This document shows positions 38,789-50,863 of a stretch of 64,000 bases of DNA, one piece after another. The stretch is taken from positions 620,001-684,000 of the forward strand of contig JAUFSD010000006.1 in the NCBI GenBank assembly GCA_033030425.1, written 5' to 3'. Origin of the DNA: Verpa conica. Lineage: Eukaryota > Ascomycota > Pezizomycetes > Pezizales > Morchellaceae. The translations under genes and the position numbers were made by a program. The notes beneath the pieces are model-generated. The model did not search any database. It was not told the DNA's origin and saw only the letters and a list, made by a program, of their open reading frames with translations. How positions within the stretch are numbered: the stretch's first letter is position 1; each line of letters starts with the position of its first letter.

Positions 38789-40697
38789 ATGAACTCCCAC
38801 ACGTTTGTTGACGCCTCTTCAAGAGTGGGAAGGTTGAGGAGGTAAGGGATAATTTGGCTCTGTCAGTTCGTTTAAGGGTTGATACTAAATGTTTAATCTG
38901 TAGCGAGGACTATGAACTACTTATTCGACAAGGGCCGGAACGTGCTCGGGTTGCTGGCGTGAAAGAGAAAGGTATGAGTTTCTTGATGGTATTATAGGTT
39001 TTTGTTAGGGTGCTAATACTGTATGGGGGCTTTAGACCGCAAGCCAGTCGATCCTCCACCGATAATCCAACTCAAGATTCGAGATGATTCGGACCCAGCA
39101 CAGTATGTTACCATGACTTCCTTTTTAGATGCAAGCGCTGACGGGGGAGATACAGGAACTATCTCCAAAGTCCCTACTATTTTATGTGCACAAACCTCTA
39201 TAGCTCCGTTCACGATTCACCCTCCCCCATACCACCGCATCAAGCCCTAGCTGGGACACTTGTATCGTCTCTCCATCGGTTAAAGGATATTGATAATAGT
39301 GGTATGTTTTGCATGAGGCTATGGACTTTGGATTTGGAAACTAATGTTTTTAGATGGTGGGTTTTTCGTCTTTGGTGATCTTTCAGTTAAGATCGAAGGA
39401 GAGTTTCGCCTGAGGTTTAGTCTCTTTGAAATGCTGAAGTAAGAATTTGAACACCGTTCTATAATTTCTACGGAAAAATCGATTGTGCTAACAATTTAAT
39501 TAGAAATGAAGTTGTTCACATTAGATCAATCACCTCTGAGCCATTTACAGGTTTGTTTTGCTATTCCAACCAGGTTATACGAATTTAATCTGATATCCTA
39601 TAGTTTATGCTGCCAAAAATTTTCCTGGAATGTCTGAGTCTACTTTTCTATCTCGCTCATTTGGGGATCAAGGTGTTCGGTTGCGGATAAGGAAGGAGCC
39701 ACGGACCCTATTGTTAGAAATAATCCCCCAAACTTTATTCAGTGCATGGGTGCTAATGCATTTTAGAAAACGACCGCCTCCTGGGTTACGCCCGGAAGAT
39801 TACCCACCACGACCACCTTACCCCATGCCTCCAGAACCAAGACCCTCTCAAGGATACCCACCGCCTGGTGGATTCATGACTTCTCCAAGCCATGAGTATC
39901 CGCCCGTTTATGGAGATCAGGGGAAACGGCGGAGGACTGAGATTGTGAGTCCACGAGATAGTCGAGGGGAACCCCAGTATGCGCCTCGGCCGCCATACGA
40001 TCAACCGCAATACCCTATGTACCCCCCTTCATCTCAACCTCAATACCCGGTGTACTCCAACTATCCCCCGCCCCAGAACTCATATGCGCCACCTCCTCCA
40101 CCTGATTATAGTGGGTATCGTCCGCCCCCACCACCGCCCCCACCATCACATTCACATTCACATTCGCATTCACATTCACATTCTTCATCAACATCCTCGC
40201 CATACCAGTCCCCTCGTCCACAGCAACCCCAACAATACCCCCTACAACGCTCGCCCCTGCCTCACAATCAATCTGCCCCACAAAACCAGTACCCGTACCC
40301 ACCTGGTCCTCCACAAACGCAGCTCCAGCATGGCCAGCAGCCACCTTCCCGGTCGCAAATCGGTCCTCTAATTAGGTCCCCCGTACCAGCGCCGGGAATC
40401 CCCCCTCCCCATTCAAGATCCCAGCAAGCTTCACACCCTCAATCGCATCTAAGCACAACAGTATCTCCTGCCTCGTCAATGCCTATGGCACCGCCGCCGG
40501 CATCGCCCCATCGCCAACAGTCTCAGCAAGGAAATCAGGTTTACTTACCTCCTTTACAATTACCGCCGATGTCATCTGGTCCTCAGGGTCAGTCTTTGGT
40601 GGCACAGCAACATGCAATGCCACCGATGTTGACTCAACAGTCTGGGTATGGTCCTCCAACATCCTTTGATTCTGCTGCTCAGCAGTCGTCCGCTTAG
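38789..40697 (+). CDS. vosA: VosA-type velvet-domain transcription regulator
   Basis: Seven exons: 38789-38841, 38904-38971, 39036-39102, 39156-39301, 39354-39438, 39504-39550 and 39604-40697 (519 residues). The velvet domain spans about 18-185: [76 protein letters not shown], and [20 protein letters not shown], which separates VosA from VeA and VelB. The remaining 330 residues are Pro/Gln/Ser/Tyr-rich, with a His-Ser repeat near residue 340. A basic stretch, GKRRRTE, could be a nuclear signal. Family knowledge: VosA binds DNA alone or with VelB and controls spore maturation, trehalose content and development. All six introns are 52-65 nt, and each joins conserved residues; skipping the 53-nt third intron would run into a stop. 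Confidence 0.94.
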
Positions 40698-42131
40698 TCA
40701 CCTTCTTATACTCGTTCTTTCTTCTTACGTAGTTACGGCCGAAGCGAGGGAGATAAAAAAAGAAAGAGAGCCTGCTTTGAATGAACCTTGTTATTTTGGA
40801 GTGTAATATGCATTGCCTCGGATTTTGGGTTTGTTTTATTCTGTTATCATTTCATATCTGGACATCAGTATATTGCTATATTTCATTTTGGTTTGGGCTC
40901 GAGCAAATGGGCTTTTAATGCTGTCGAATAAATAGCAGAGGAATAAAAAGGGGATGGGGTGACCTATTGCTCGGGGAACATAGTGGGTTTTTTTTTTTTT
41001 TGTTTCTTTCTCTTTTCATGTTCATGGCGCAGAATTGGCGGTTTCATAGCATCACGATACGATTTCGAACGACTATTCATATATTCATAGGGTTTTCTTG
41101 TTTTCATATTTTATTTTTCTTTTATTTTCTCTTTTTTTCTTTTTGGGGCGGATGATCGCAGAAATATATTGGGTACTCGGAATTTTTTCAGATTTATCTT
41201 CCTTTCGTATTTATTTCCCTTAAGCCTCAACGATTAACTACTTTTTCTGACATCTTGGAAGGGCTATTCCCCCTTATGGTAATTGAGATATGAGAAATAC
41301 CTGGGGTAAGTAAGCGATAGCGGTGGCCAAGAGTCTTTCATCCCATCTTGTGTTTTCTTTAGGTGACATCGCATGTTTTTCAGGGTGTAACATATTCACG
41401 TTTCACGTAGTCACGTTGGTTTCGCGGATTCGTGACAAAACTAGCCGGCTATATGAAGCGAGCAGGAAGCCTTATACTTGCGCCTGCGTCGCTGTACGTA
41501 AAGATACATACGTAGATACTTGGGTTTTACAGAACTCAAATACTTTGAGGCGGTTAAGCTCTTTACGGTAACTTAGATCGTTTATCTCGCTGCATGCTGT
41601 CCAGAATGACCAATCGGCAAAACCACGAGGTGCACAGGCAATAATAGACGGAATATGTCTCAGTTTGCGCCATTCGCTTCCCAGAAGCTGCAGGGCTTTA
41701 ACTTTTTCCAGTGTCTCAGCTATGGAGCTTCTTTTGGGCTGGCAGAGCCCCAGCCTGGTTTATCTCGGCTACCTGCCTCCTATTGGTCCATATTGCGGAA
41801 GACCAGGTTACATATCGGGGAGACACAGCTACCGTGCCACACGACTGCCGAGCCTCAGGGAGTGTGGGAGCCACTCACTAGCCTTGGAGATCACGATTCA
41901 CTAGGCCCACAACGACCACGTGAGCGAAGGGTCAGACCGCCCACGCCAACAGCTTACTCTGCATGCATCAATTGTTGTTTTGCTGGGGAAAAAGAAAGAA
42001 AACACATTGACTCTGTACATACATACGTGCCCTTGAAACGTTAGAATTCGCAAAGTGCCATCACTGACGTACTGGAAAAACCACACAAAAGGACAGCTTG
42101 AGACTTGCTACCCGGGAGTGAAGTGAATCGA
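40698..42131. other. Spacer between vosA and the 1218-residue gene
   Basis: The first half is T-rich 3' flank of vosA. The second half is GC-richer, with a CACGTG at 41917-41922, about 210 bases before the next gene. The 129-codon frame at 41655-42044 has no domain and is not accepted. Confidence 0.4.
41917..41922. promoter_or_regulatory. CACGTG box upstream of the 1218-residue gene
   Basis: bHLH-type core about 210 bases before the proposed ATG at 42132. Role inferred from position. Confidence 0.28.
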
Positions 42132-45100
42132 ATGCCAACTAATCCTCACAGTTCACATTCTTCGCAATTCATCGGCAGCGGGATCTCCATCTCTAATTCA
42201 AAGAGCCCCCTGCATTGGTGGCGTCCGTTCTCATCTCTAACTCGCTATTCTGCTGTTGGAACCATGGCAAGCATGGCGAATCTAGTAACTGACATCTCTA
42301 TCGTGGCTGGTTGGAATCCTCGGATTAAGGCGTCTCCCGCGGAAGTGTTCATTTACACAAAGGTCTTATTATTCCCGTTATGTAGCACTTGTTTTTCAGC
42401 CTTTGTTTACTTCCCCTTGCATCATGTTTCCTTGTTGGTTCTAGAACCATGGACTGAACAGCAAGACTAACTTCATATTGCATGAGCTGGTTGTTTTGAG
42501 CCAAAGATCACTCCGCAGCCAGCCGTAAAGGTCTCTCTGCTCCACCTCCAGAGCCTTGTTACAAAAGTAACCTTGCTGCGTGTTATCCCGTTGCTTCCGG
42601 ATGGTTCCAGCCCTCGCGGGTCCCCAGGAATCCGTGCCTTACGGATCCCAGTCGTTTCTGGGAGAAGCCGTACCGCCTCTCAGGCCCCGGTTAAGGAGAG
42701 GAGAATTAGCGAGTCTACACTTGATGGTGTTGAATCTGGCACTTCAAGTGATACTACGGAGTACACCCCTAATAGTAGTGATGATTGTATGGGGGAAGCG
42801 ATGGAAGAGCGAGGTTTAGAGGGAATTAATAAAAAGTTAGAGCCAGTTAAAAACATGCAAGTCTCAAATCTTACATTCATTAAACATAATAGACTTACGC
42901 CTAGGATCTCACCTAGAGATCGGGAAGAGATTTTTGGTATTCCTGGGGGTGGTAGTGCTATTGCAGATACACCTTACCAGGAGATTAATCCTAGTAATAT
43001 AGCCACTTCCCCCGGCTTTCGGACTCACAGGCTAAGTGATGAGTCGTTGGATTCTGAAGTGGGTATAAGCTACTTCCGGGATCCCCATGGATTTTTCAAG
43101 TTGGCAGACCTTTCGGGTTGGCAAGAAATACTGGGTAGTTCAAATAGTTTCTGGGGTCCTGCTGAACCTAGAAATAATAAGAGGAAACCTAGGCTTTGTT
43201 CTATCAGCTCTATTCAGAGAGAGTTGTCTCCAATGTCAGAGAGAACCTTGAAAAAGATTGTTGAGCTTAATGCTTCGATTACTCATATGGGCATTGGAGG
43301 ACAAGATGGAGCCACCGAAGATTCAGAGGCAGTGCTGCATTCTTCTGAGCTTGCCGCGGGAAGTGCGGCTGCAGCAAAAGATTTTTGCTCGAAGGAGGAT
43401 GATGGCATGATTGCTGTTGAAGGTGAGGTGGTAAGGCAGGATGTTTCTAAAGAGGGTGGTAATACAACTACTATTAAAGATAAAGCGGCAAAGCAAGGTG
43501 CTTCTAAGGAAGATGACCTTGAAGCGATTGGATGCGATGGAACTTCAATGGCTATTGAAAAAGATACATTGTTCATCTGCTTTCCGAATAAGATCCGAGG
43601 CGATGCTGTTGGTACGTTTATCAGCCCCCCCAAACCTCATTACCAGTCAACTACTAGCTCCTTTCCTAATTTCATTGTAGTCGTTGAAGTAATGTTGGAG
43701 ATCAATCCACTCTATCTTGAAAGAAAGCCTTATGCAACATTTATCCTTGCAGGTCTACCACACTGTAAAAATGGTGCCTATATCGACTTTCGAATAGAAG
43801 ATGAGGATTCTTGGAAATTCCACACTTTCCCAGCCTTTAATACTATTGATAATGAGGGCATAGAGGATAACAGACTCCATGGTATCCTAGACCTGGCTGG
43901 GACATCTCACCCTATCCATCTTGATCGCTCAGTTATTATTAGAGCTCTTCGATGCCCAATGGTTCTGGAGGTGTTAGATCTCAGGATGAAGACAGATGTT
44001 ACAGCAAGTTTTTCATGGTCTCCTTTGGATCAGCGAATTATAGTGGAGTTTGAGATCAATATTTTGTTTATTGGTGTTGAGTCGGACGAGGACGCAAAAC
44101 GCAGTGTCATTAATTTCTTTCTTATCAATGGCCCTCAAGGGCAAGATGAGTTGAATGTTGATTCTCCTATGGGGTTTCAAACAGATTTTGCCCTTGGAGA
44201 CCTTGAATTTGAGAACCATGAGATTAGTGCACGACGTTGTAGACTTCTTCGGGTAGAGAGATTAACGGAAGATGTTGGTCAACCCCTAAGAATCCGGTTT
44301 AATAAAAAGCTAGCGTCAGTATCGCAAGAGATTGGTATTCCGGTTGTTCGCATCGGTGGGGAAGCAACAATCATTGAGGAGAGTGTTATCATTACCAATG
44401 CAAAACTACCTTTGGAAGTGGTGTTTTGTCCAAACTCCACATCATGGAAAGAATCCGATAAACAGTTTGGGGAAGGCTTTTCGAAGAGATTTACAAGGGT
44501 AGAGATAGATATGAGAGAAGCAAATCCATCGATCTCTATTTCATGCCTCCAGTCAGCAGCTTCGCCTACAGCGGAAGCAATGAATCAGGCTTTATTGAGA
44601 AATCGTGGGGGGTTCGTCGGTAGGATTGACTACGATATTGAAGAAACTGAGAGCTTTGATGACAGAAGAATTCCAGTTGTAGTAGTCAAAATGAGCCTTG
44701 AGCTTGGTACTCCTATTACGATAGAACCTATGGGGGAGATTATCCGAATTCACACCGGTAGTTTTGGATTTCAGTTTGCCATTATTAACGAGAAGCTAGT
44801 TGGGAAAGGCGTGCTCTTCGAGGATGGAGATGAGCTCGTAATTTTGAATTATGGAGTCTTTGATAGTAGTATGAACGGTGGTAAATTACTAATTACCACT
44901 GAATGGTTTGGTGAACAGAGTTTGAAACTTTCGTGTGGGGAGGTGATGGAGTTCAGACTACCTCGAGTGCTAGCAAAGGTTGTAGGAAGGACTGTTTTTG
45001 AATGTGCAAATCAGCAAGGTATATTACATTCTTTCCCTTGACTTTTCTTAGTTTTGACCGAATTCGTGCTACTAATATTGGTGAATGTAAATTTATAGCT

Positions 45101-46036
45101 CGTGTTGTATCTCGAATGCAGTATCCCAGTAGTAATGCAACTTCTGGGTTTACTAAGGGTAAGGTCATCATTTCGGGTATGGACACTAATAAGAACGAAG
45201 TTTTTCTCCAGATCCCATGCGAGGGTGATGGAAAGGATATTTCTGAAGCAACCACCCGATCTGGTGATCATTACTCTTTGAATGATAAGGAGTCTACTGT
45301 GGTCCCTGAAACTCTTTTAAAGAGCACTAATTCAAGTTTCCATTCACTTTTTACAGATATTGAGGTTATCCAAGAACATGACCAAGAACAGCCTACGCAG
45401 GACACAAACCAACAGTACTCAGATATCCCACCACATTGGATATGGGAAATGAAGGAGACTCTGACCCTTGTTCTGATCATTTGGCTTTTATGCTTCCATC
45501 TAATTTCACAGTCGGCGCGGAACTCGGCGCTAAGGAATTCACTTCGCGAAACAATAATTATGCTAGAAGAGAAAGAAAGCAGTCTTAAAATACCTTCTAG
45601 TAGTGAGCCATACTCCCAGTCACAGCAAAAACCCAAAGGGGATTCAGAGGATCTGTGGTGGTCTGTGGTGGGCCTTGAAAATACTCAAGATATTGGGCGA
45701 TTTAAAATTGGTGTGTTGACAATAAGCAACCCAAATGAGGATTTGAGGACTTGTGGTGCTGGAAATTGCGAAAGTTTCGCTGCTTCTGAGATGGATGAAC
45801 AGTTCATTGATGAAAAGCACCTCGAAGAGGGTAGTAAAGGCAAGGTGATAGGCCCTGGCCAGGAAGAGGAAAAGGAAGAGGAAGCCCTTGATAGACCGGT
45901 AGATTGGATAGGGCAGGGCAACGGAGAGTACCAGAAGAACGTAGCACAGCTCCTCGAGGAAAGTTTTACAGAAAAAACCCAACGGATTGTGGTTGATGTT
46001 CTTAGGCTGTTTTGGTACTTGGTATTTGGGATATAG
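42132..46036 (+). CDS. Large unknown protein with one C-terminal transmembrane segment
   Basis: Proposed exons are 42132-42362, 42445-42524, 42611-45018 and 45099-46036 (1218 residues). The third and fourth exons are secure: the 80-nt intron between them has a GTATAT donor and a TACTAAT branch site. The first two are less so, but the 2.4 kb exon has no ATG in its first 178 bases, so an upstream exon is needed. The N-terminal 300 residues are Ser/Pro/Glu-rich. The middle is beta-rich with many short Ile/Val strands (VIIRALRCPMVLEVLDL, PVVVVKMSLELGTPITIEP). A hydrophobic span (TLTLVLIIWLLCFHLI) lies at about 1028-1045, followed by an acidic tail. There is no signal peptide. I do not recognise the family. 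Late placement of the only membrane span suggests a large cytosolic domain anchored by its C-terminal region. Confidence 0.7.
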
Positions 46037-46884
46037 CGTGCTGGGCTATGATCTGGACTCTAACGTAGCCAGGTATTGGACGTTATTCCATGGGTTACGG
46101 AATGACTTTTTTTTAACGTAATGTTTCAACAAGGATTCCTTATAACTAGGACCTTTTCCTTTTTGTCAATAACAAACCTCCAATAAAACTTCGGGTTATT
46201 TTTCCGGTAAAAAGGTTCTTGGGACTTGTATATGTGGTAGAGGGCTTTGAATCCTGCCGAGTGACTTTTCATGACAAAATATCGAATGAATTAATCATAA
46301 ATACACGGAGCCTTTCGACTAAGTTATATGACAAAATATCACTGTTGAGCTGCGTAGAAAAAAAGGGGGAATCTCCAAGTCGTAAAGCGTAGGATAACTA
46401 GAGTGCTTGACATTTATACGGCACGATATTTATAATAGCTAAAGTATCAATTTTTTGTAAATCGTATGGGATCGAGTGATATCCTATAAGAAAGTACCCT
46501 AATTGTTTCTTTGGGAAATGAATTAGGTCCCTGTAAAAATCTATTGTGTTGAGTACCAAACAAATTATTCGTGGACAAATATGCCAACTTCCACTCATTG
46601 CGCATTTCCGTTTCGCGCTGGCCCCTATAACCATGCGCCATCAATCCAGACCATCATTAGAAGTGTTATCTTGTCACTCTAGATTACATTCCCCTCGACT
46701 CGTCCTTTCTCTAAATCCCCAAGGTCCATAGACATTACTACCTCAATAATCATAAAAAAAAAAAAAAAAAAAACATGGTACAAAACCGAGCACCAGAAGC
46801 AGAGGTTGAAAGGTCCTGCCCAATTCCTTTCCCTGTCCTTTATCGTACCACATCTTTTCAGAGCTTCCTGCCCATTCGTGCGTG
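46037..46884. other. Convergent intergenic region, orphan gene / SDC1
   Basis: AT-rich 3' flanks of two convergent genes. An A run of about 19 occurs near 46753-46772. No gene is seen. Confidence 0.45.
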
Positions 46885-47879
46885 CTAACCACTCCCATTA
46901 GCCCCCTCAACCTTAACCTTACCCCTCTCCACACTCTCCCTATGTTGTTCCTCCAGAAACCTCGCTAGCGCCAACAAAGGATCTTTGGGCTGCTCCCTCG
47001 CCAGCATTTTCATTCCCTCCAGTAGTACTGGTGTAACATTTTCATTTAGATATCGTCGCGCTGGCGCGCCACCAGGAGGGATCTGATTCACGGGTAGAGG
47101 TGTAGGAGATGGTTGTTTAGGAGGGTTTATGGTTGTTGCGGTGGAAATTGTATTTGGCTGGCGGGGTTGAGGTTGTGCAATTTGGGGAGGTGGAGGAGTA
47201 GGTTTTGGAGGTGGGGGAGAAGCAGCGGATGGGCGAGGAAGCGTCGGGGGTGGGGAGTGGTGGAGGAAGTAGTTGTTCTATGAGGCGTGAGGTCAGTGTA
47301 GTTCTACAGAGATAGAGAGGGAAGTGAATATACCGATTGTCCAGCTTGAAGCTGGGTCGGTGATTGTCCGGGAAAGGAACCCTGATGTTGTGTGGGCGAC
47401 TGAGCTGGATATCCACTCTGTTGGAATTGGTATGGTAGCTGCATTTTGTTCTGCTGTGGCGATTGCACGGGTTGATATTGCGAGCCCATTGACGGCGAGC
47501 GCTGGGGTTGCTGCTGGGTACGGTAGTGGTGGTCGAACTGGTTGCCTGGGGAATGGGGAGGGCGGAATTGATCAGACACCGGAGACTGCGAGTGGTGGGA
47601 GGGGGGTCGCGTGTAGTCTCCAACGGGGGAGTGGCGTGGCTGTGCAGCGGCGCTGTAGGAGCTGTGGTAGACTGGAGGGAGGGTAGGGTGTGATGGGGAG
47701 GGCTGGTGGTAGTAGGGCTGTTGCTGCTGGGGATAGGGGAGGGACGGGGGCGGGTGAGGTATCGAGGGGGGGGGCGTGTTTGTGGTGCTTGTGGAAGGGG
47801 GAGGAGGAGAGGTCAAGCTGGTCATAGAAAGGTCTGCCTTTGAGCGGTGATGGGGCTGGTGGTGATGGTGGGGATCCAT
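46885..47879 (-). CDS. SDC1: SDC1/DPY30 subunit of the COMPASS H3K4 methyltransferase complex
   Basis: Exons are 47334-47879 and 46885-47277, joined by a 56-nt intron (312 residues from the chosen start). The Dpy-30 motif is near the C-terminus: PARRYLNENVTPVLLEGM followed by REQPKDPLLALARFLEEQ, a helix-loop-helix dimerisation unit. In COMPASS it docks onto Bre2/Ash2 and supports histone H3 lysine 4 methylation. The 250 residues ahead of it are extremely Pro/Gln/His/Ser/Tyr-rich and probably disordered. The frame stays open upstream to 48233 with further ATGs, so the N-terminus could be longer; I chose the MDPHHHH start because upstream sequence looks like leader. Two acidic/Lys residues close the C-terminus after the motif. 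Confidence 0.85.
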
Positions 47880-48271
47880 TATCCTGAATTTGGGAAGGGG
47901 AGACGCTTGGGAGGGGCTAGTAGGGGTCTGGCTGGCTATCCTATTCTGGTAGGGGGAAGACTGGGGGAGTGGAAGGGAAGCGCGAGGAGGGAGGGGTGGA
48001 CGGAGGGAGGGGATATCCTGTGGGTGCGAGTAGGCGATGGGAGGGAATATGCTGGTCACACGAGTGTTAGGAATCTCCCCTCCCCCCCGTTGAGAAAGTC
48101 GCGTCCTGCAAGCCATCTCGCGATATTGCTTGCCAAGACAGTCTGAGTACATGTGTGTGTGTGTGTTTGTCTCCCAGTCTGCCCATAAGAATACAAAACT
48201 TTTATATTTACAAGTGCGTATATATATATACATCTTTCAGTCGGTGTTGAGACCTGAATTATACTCAACTA
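47880..48271. promoter_or_regulatory. Spacer between UTP23 and SDC1
   Basis: 392 bases between two same-strand genes, containing a (GT)n patch near 48152-48166 and a TATATATATA patch near 48221-48230. It probably holds the UTP23 3' flank and the SDC1 promoter. An open SDC1 frame crosses it. Confidence 0.4.
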
Positions 48272-49289
48272 TTATGATGAATCAACATCCACTACCGTAC
48301 TCTCACCAGTATTACCTTTTCCATGCTTCCTCTTCCGTTTCTTCTTTGCCTGTACATTTCCATCCCCACCTACTCTTGTCTCTACCTCCACCTCCCCCCC
48401 ATCACCTCCTTCCCGGGGCGGCCGAGTAGTACTAGAACTTTCACTACTCTGTCCCTTTGACCCCTCGGGCTTCTTCTTCTTCTTTACACTCAATGGATTC
48501 GGTCCTTTAGGTCCCTTCCTTTTCTTTTTCTTCTTCTTCTCACCATCCTCTTCACCCTGACCCTGACCCTCACCATCCACCTCAGCCCCACCATCCACCC
48601 TTTTCCTCTTCATCGTGTTCGCCGGTTTTGGTCTTGTATCCTTAATCCCTAGCCTAAACTTCACCATCTCCCCCCTCTCCCTCTTTATTGTAGAAATCGG
48701 TGCCATTGACTCCATAATCATGACGGAGCGATTGATATAAACCAACGGAACCCCCGGCACTGCTCTTAGCAATTGTCGAACCTCCGGTATCTGGGTCGCT
48801 ACACAGTAACGGTGCTTATTCTCACCGTTATGAATAACAACAGACTCAATACATTCCTTTTCAGAGAGTGGTTCTTCAAGCTCGTGGTGATTGCAGCGGC
48901 GGCGCTCAAAGCGCTTTGCGGTGTCGATAGCCTGATCTTTGTAGGGATGCTCGGTAGAAGATAGGGCATAGAGGTGACGAATTGAACATTGAGTTATCAC
49001 TGTTTTTCCCTCCCAACATTAACTTAGCTTTTGGGTGGGGAGGTGGGGAGGACGGACTTGGTTTTACATGACCGTGGAGGGTTCGTTGGAGACCGCCAGC
49101 GAGGTCCATTTTGGATTTTGTAGCATCTTTGACAATCTCCGCGTCCACTGCCTTTAGTCAGTGTTTGAGTTCTCTTGTTTCTGTGACCTAATTGGGCTCA
49201 CCTAAGACTTGGTACGGTTCTCGAAATCCAAAGGTGATGTTGTACTGTGACATCAGCTTCCGGTATGCTTTCGATCGTTTCCCTCTCAT
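48272..49289 (-). CDS. UTP23: UTP23-type small-subunit processome protein
   Basis: Exons are 49202-49289, 49058-49147 and 48272-48999 (301 residues). The N-terminus is a PIN-like domain: MRGKRSKAYRKLMSQYNITF, REPYQVLVDAEIVKDA, VKP|MITQCSIRHLY, and a zinc-binding cluster starting FERRRCNHHE and closing near HRYCVATQ. The segment GVPLVYINRSVMIMES is also typical. The C-terminal 120 residues are Lys/Glu/Gly-rich, as expected for a nucleolar protein. UTP23 acts in U3 snoRNP-dependent 18S pre-rRNA processing and helps release snR30. The second intron has a GTCCGT donor, required to make the conserved KPMITQC junction. SDC1 lies downstream on the same strand. Confidence 0.92.
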
Positions 49290-49994
49290 GTTTGCTGTCT
49301 TGGAAAGAGATGCTGTAGATTTAGATTTTGGCCTGGATAGGTCAGCCTGCTAGTTGCGGTTGGGGGTTATCGGTGGTGGTGGTGATGGTGTAGTTTTCTT
49401 GAGAGGATACACAAATGTGCTGGGGTCTAAATTTTTTAGCCTCATCCAAGACTTGGCACTGCGGGCGCGAGAGGAGTGATGGCCTGTGATTATTAAATGG
49501 TAGTTATGCTATTCGCCCTTGATCCAATGATGTAGTACAAGTTTAATTCAGCAGCTATAGTATTTAGGGCTCTTTAGCATTAAATAGTAGTAATGACAAA
49601 AGTAAGATTTATAGTGTAGAGAAGTATAAAAATAAATATAAAAAAGATACTAGTGATATTTAGCTAGACATAGGATCTTGGTTAATGACTTCCTATCATC
49701 GCCCTAATAATAGATCTATCAATCTATTAATTTGAAGCTCTAAATAGCTCAAAACGCACTGTACTTTTCTCAAAACCTCCAGCCCTATCATGTTGTGCAG
49801 AAGTACTGCCCGGGCATTACGAAGTCACCACATAATCAGATTTTCCTTCTGTGTAAAAAATTAAAATTGCCATTCCCTACTATAAAAACCCGCAAGAATC
49901 CCAGACCGTGGAAAGAAAACTTTTTGCTGATTCTGTTTATTTTTTATATATATATATCCAGATTACCCGCATACGCCTTGAACCAACAACACAC
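49290..49994. promoter_or_regulatory. UTP23 upstream region and RPS13 3' flank
   Basis: The part next to 49289 is the UTP23 promoter; the part near 49994 is the RPS13 3' flank. Between about 49480 and 49790 it is AT-rich. No gene is seen. Confidence 0.4.
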
Positions 49995-50863
49995 TTAAGC
50001 AACAAGGGCGGAAGCGGTAGCGGACTCGCTGTAAAAAAAGTACACACACGAAATATCAGTACTCTACACCCAGAAGGAAAAAAAAGGAGGGGAAAAAAAG
50101 ACTTAAACAGAAGGGGGGGGGGGGACGAACTATTTCCAGACGGGAGGCAAAACACCGACAGTCTTATAGTAACGAGACAGACGATGAATCCTGGACTCGA
50201 TAAGAATAAGACGGAACTTGGAGTCCTTGTCCTTCCTGTTACGTTCAAGATGCTTTCGGACGGCAACAGCCTAAGAAAAGGAATTGTTTAGTATAAGAAG
50301 ATAGAAAATAGGGGGGGGTATATCTAAAGGGAGTATTCAACCTTCTTGATCAACATGTAGAGGTCCTCGGGGATCTCAGGGGCAAGACCTAGTTGATTTT
50401 TAATTATCACTCTGTCAGTCAAAGACCAAGCAGAGGCAAAACTGAATTCGATTTTGCCGGTTTGAATGGAGAGGGTCTTTATGGTGCTATACCGTTTCCT
50501 TTAAGGATACGAAGGATCTTGTTACCTATTTTTTCTTTGTTAGTACTAAAACCTCCAATCTCGAATTCGGTGGGGAGAGAAGAATCATACCAGTGACAAC
50601 CTTGACCTGAGCAATTCCATGGGAATCACGAAGGACAACACCAATCTGCGAAGGGGTGGCACCCTTCTTGGCGAGCTTGCAGATCTGCTCGACGACCTGG
50701 TCGGGGGTGGTCTTGAGCCTATGATAAAATTAGTATTTTGTTGGAGATGATTTTTGAATTTCGAATTCTGCGATTTTGGGTGAACGAACCAGCTGGGAGG
50801 AGTCCTAGAGTACGGGATAGCGGACGCAGAGATACCCTTTCCGTTTGAGTGAAGACGACCCAT
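49995..50863 (-). CDS. RPS13: 40S ribosomal protein S13 (uS15)
   Basis: Six exons: 50790-50863, 50591-50718, 50493-50525, 50342-50388, 50131-50270 and 49995-50028, giving exactly 151 residues, the eukaryotic length. It begins [20 protein letters not shown] and contains [19 protein letters not shown], the DSHGIAQVK motif, [45 protein letters not shown] and the C-terminal SALVA. uS15 sits in the small subunit body and contacts 18S rRNA. Five introns, one flanking a 33-nt exon, are many for this gene. I checked the two longer introns (102 and 104 nt) for box C/D snoRNA order and found none. Confidence 0.97.

Noticed and set aside
41655..42044. 129-codon frame upstream of the orphan gene
   Set aside because: No domain, and it overlaps the probable promoter; it cannot be linked in frame by clear splice sites.
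50029..50492. Possible snoRNAs in RPS13 introns, as known for RPS13 in animals
   Set aside because: Box C and D motifs are absent or in the wrong order.
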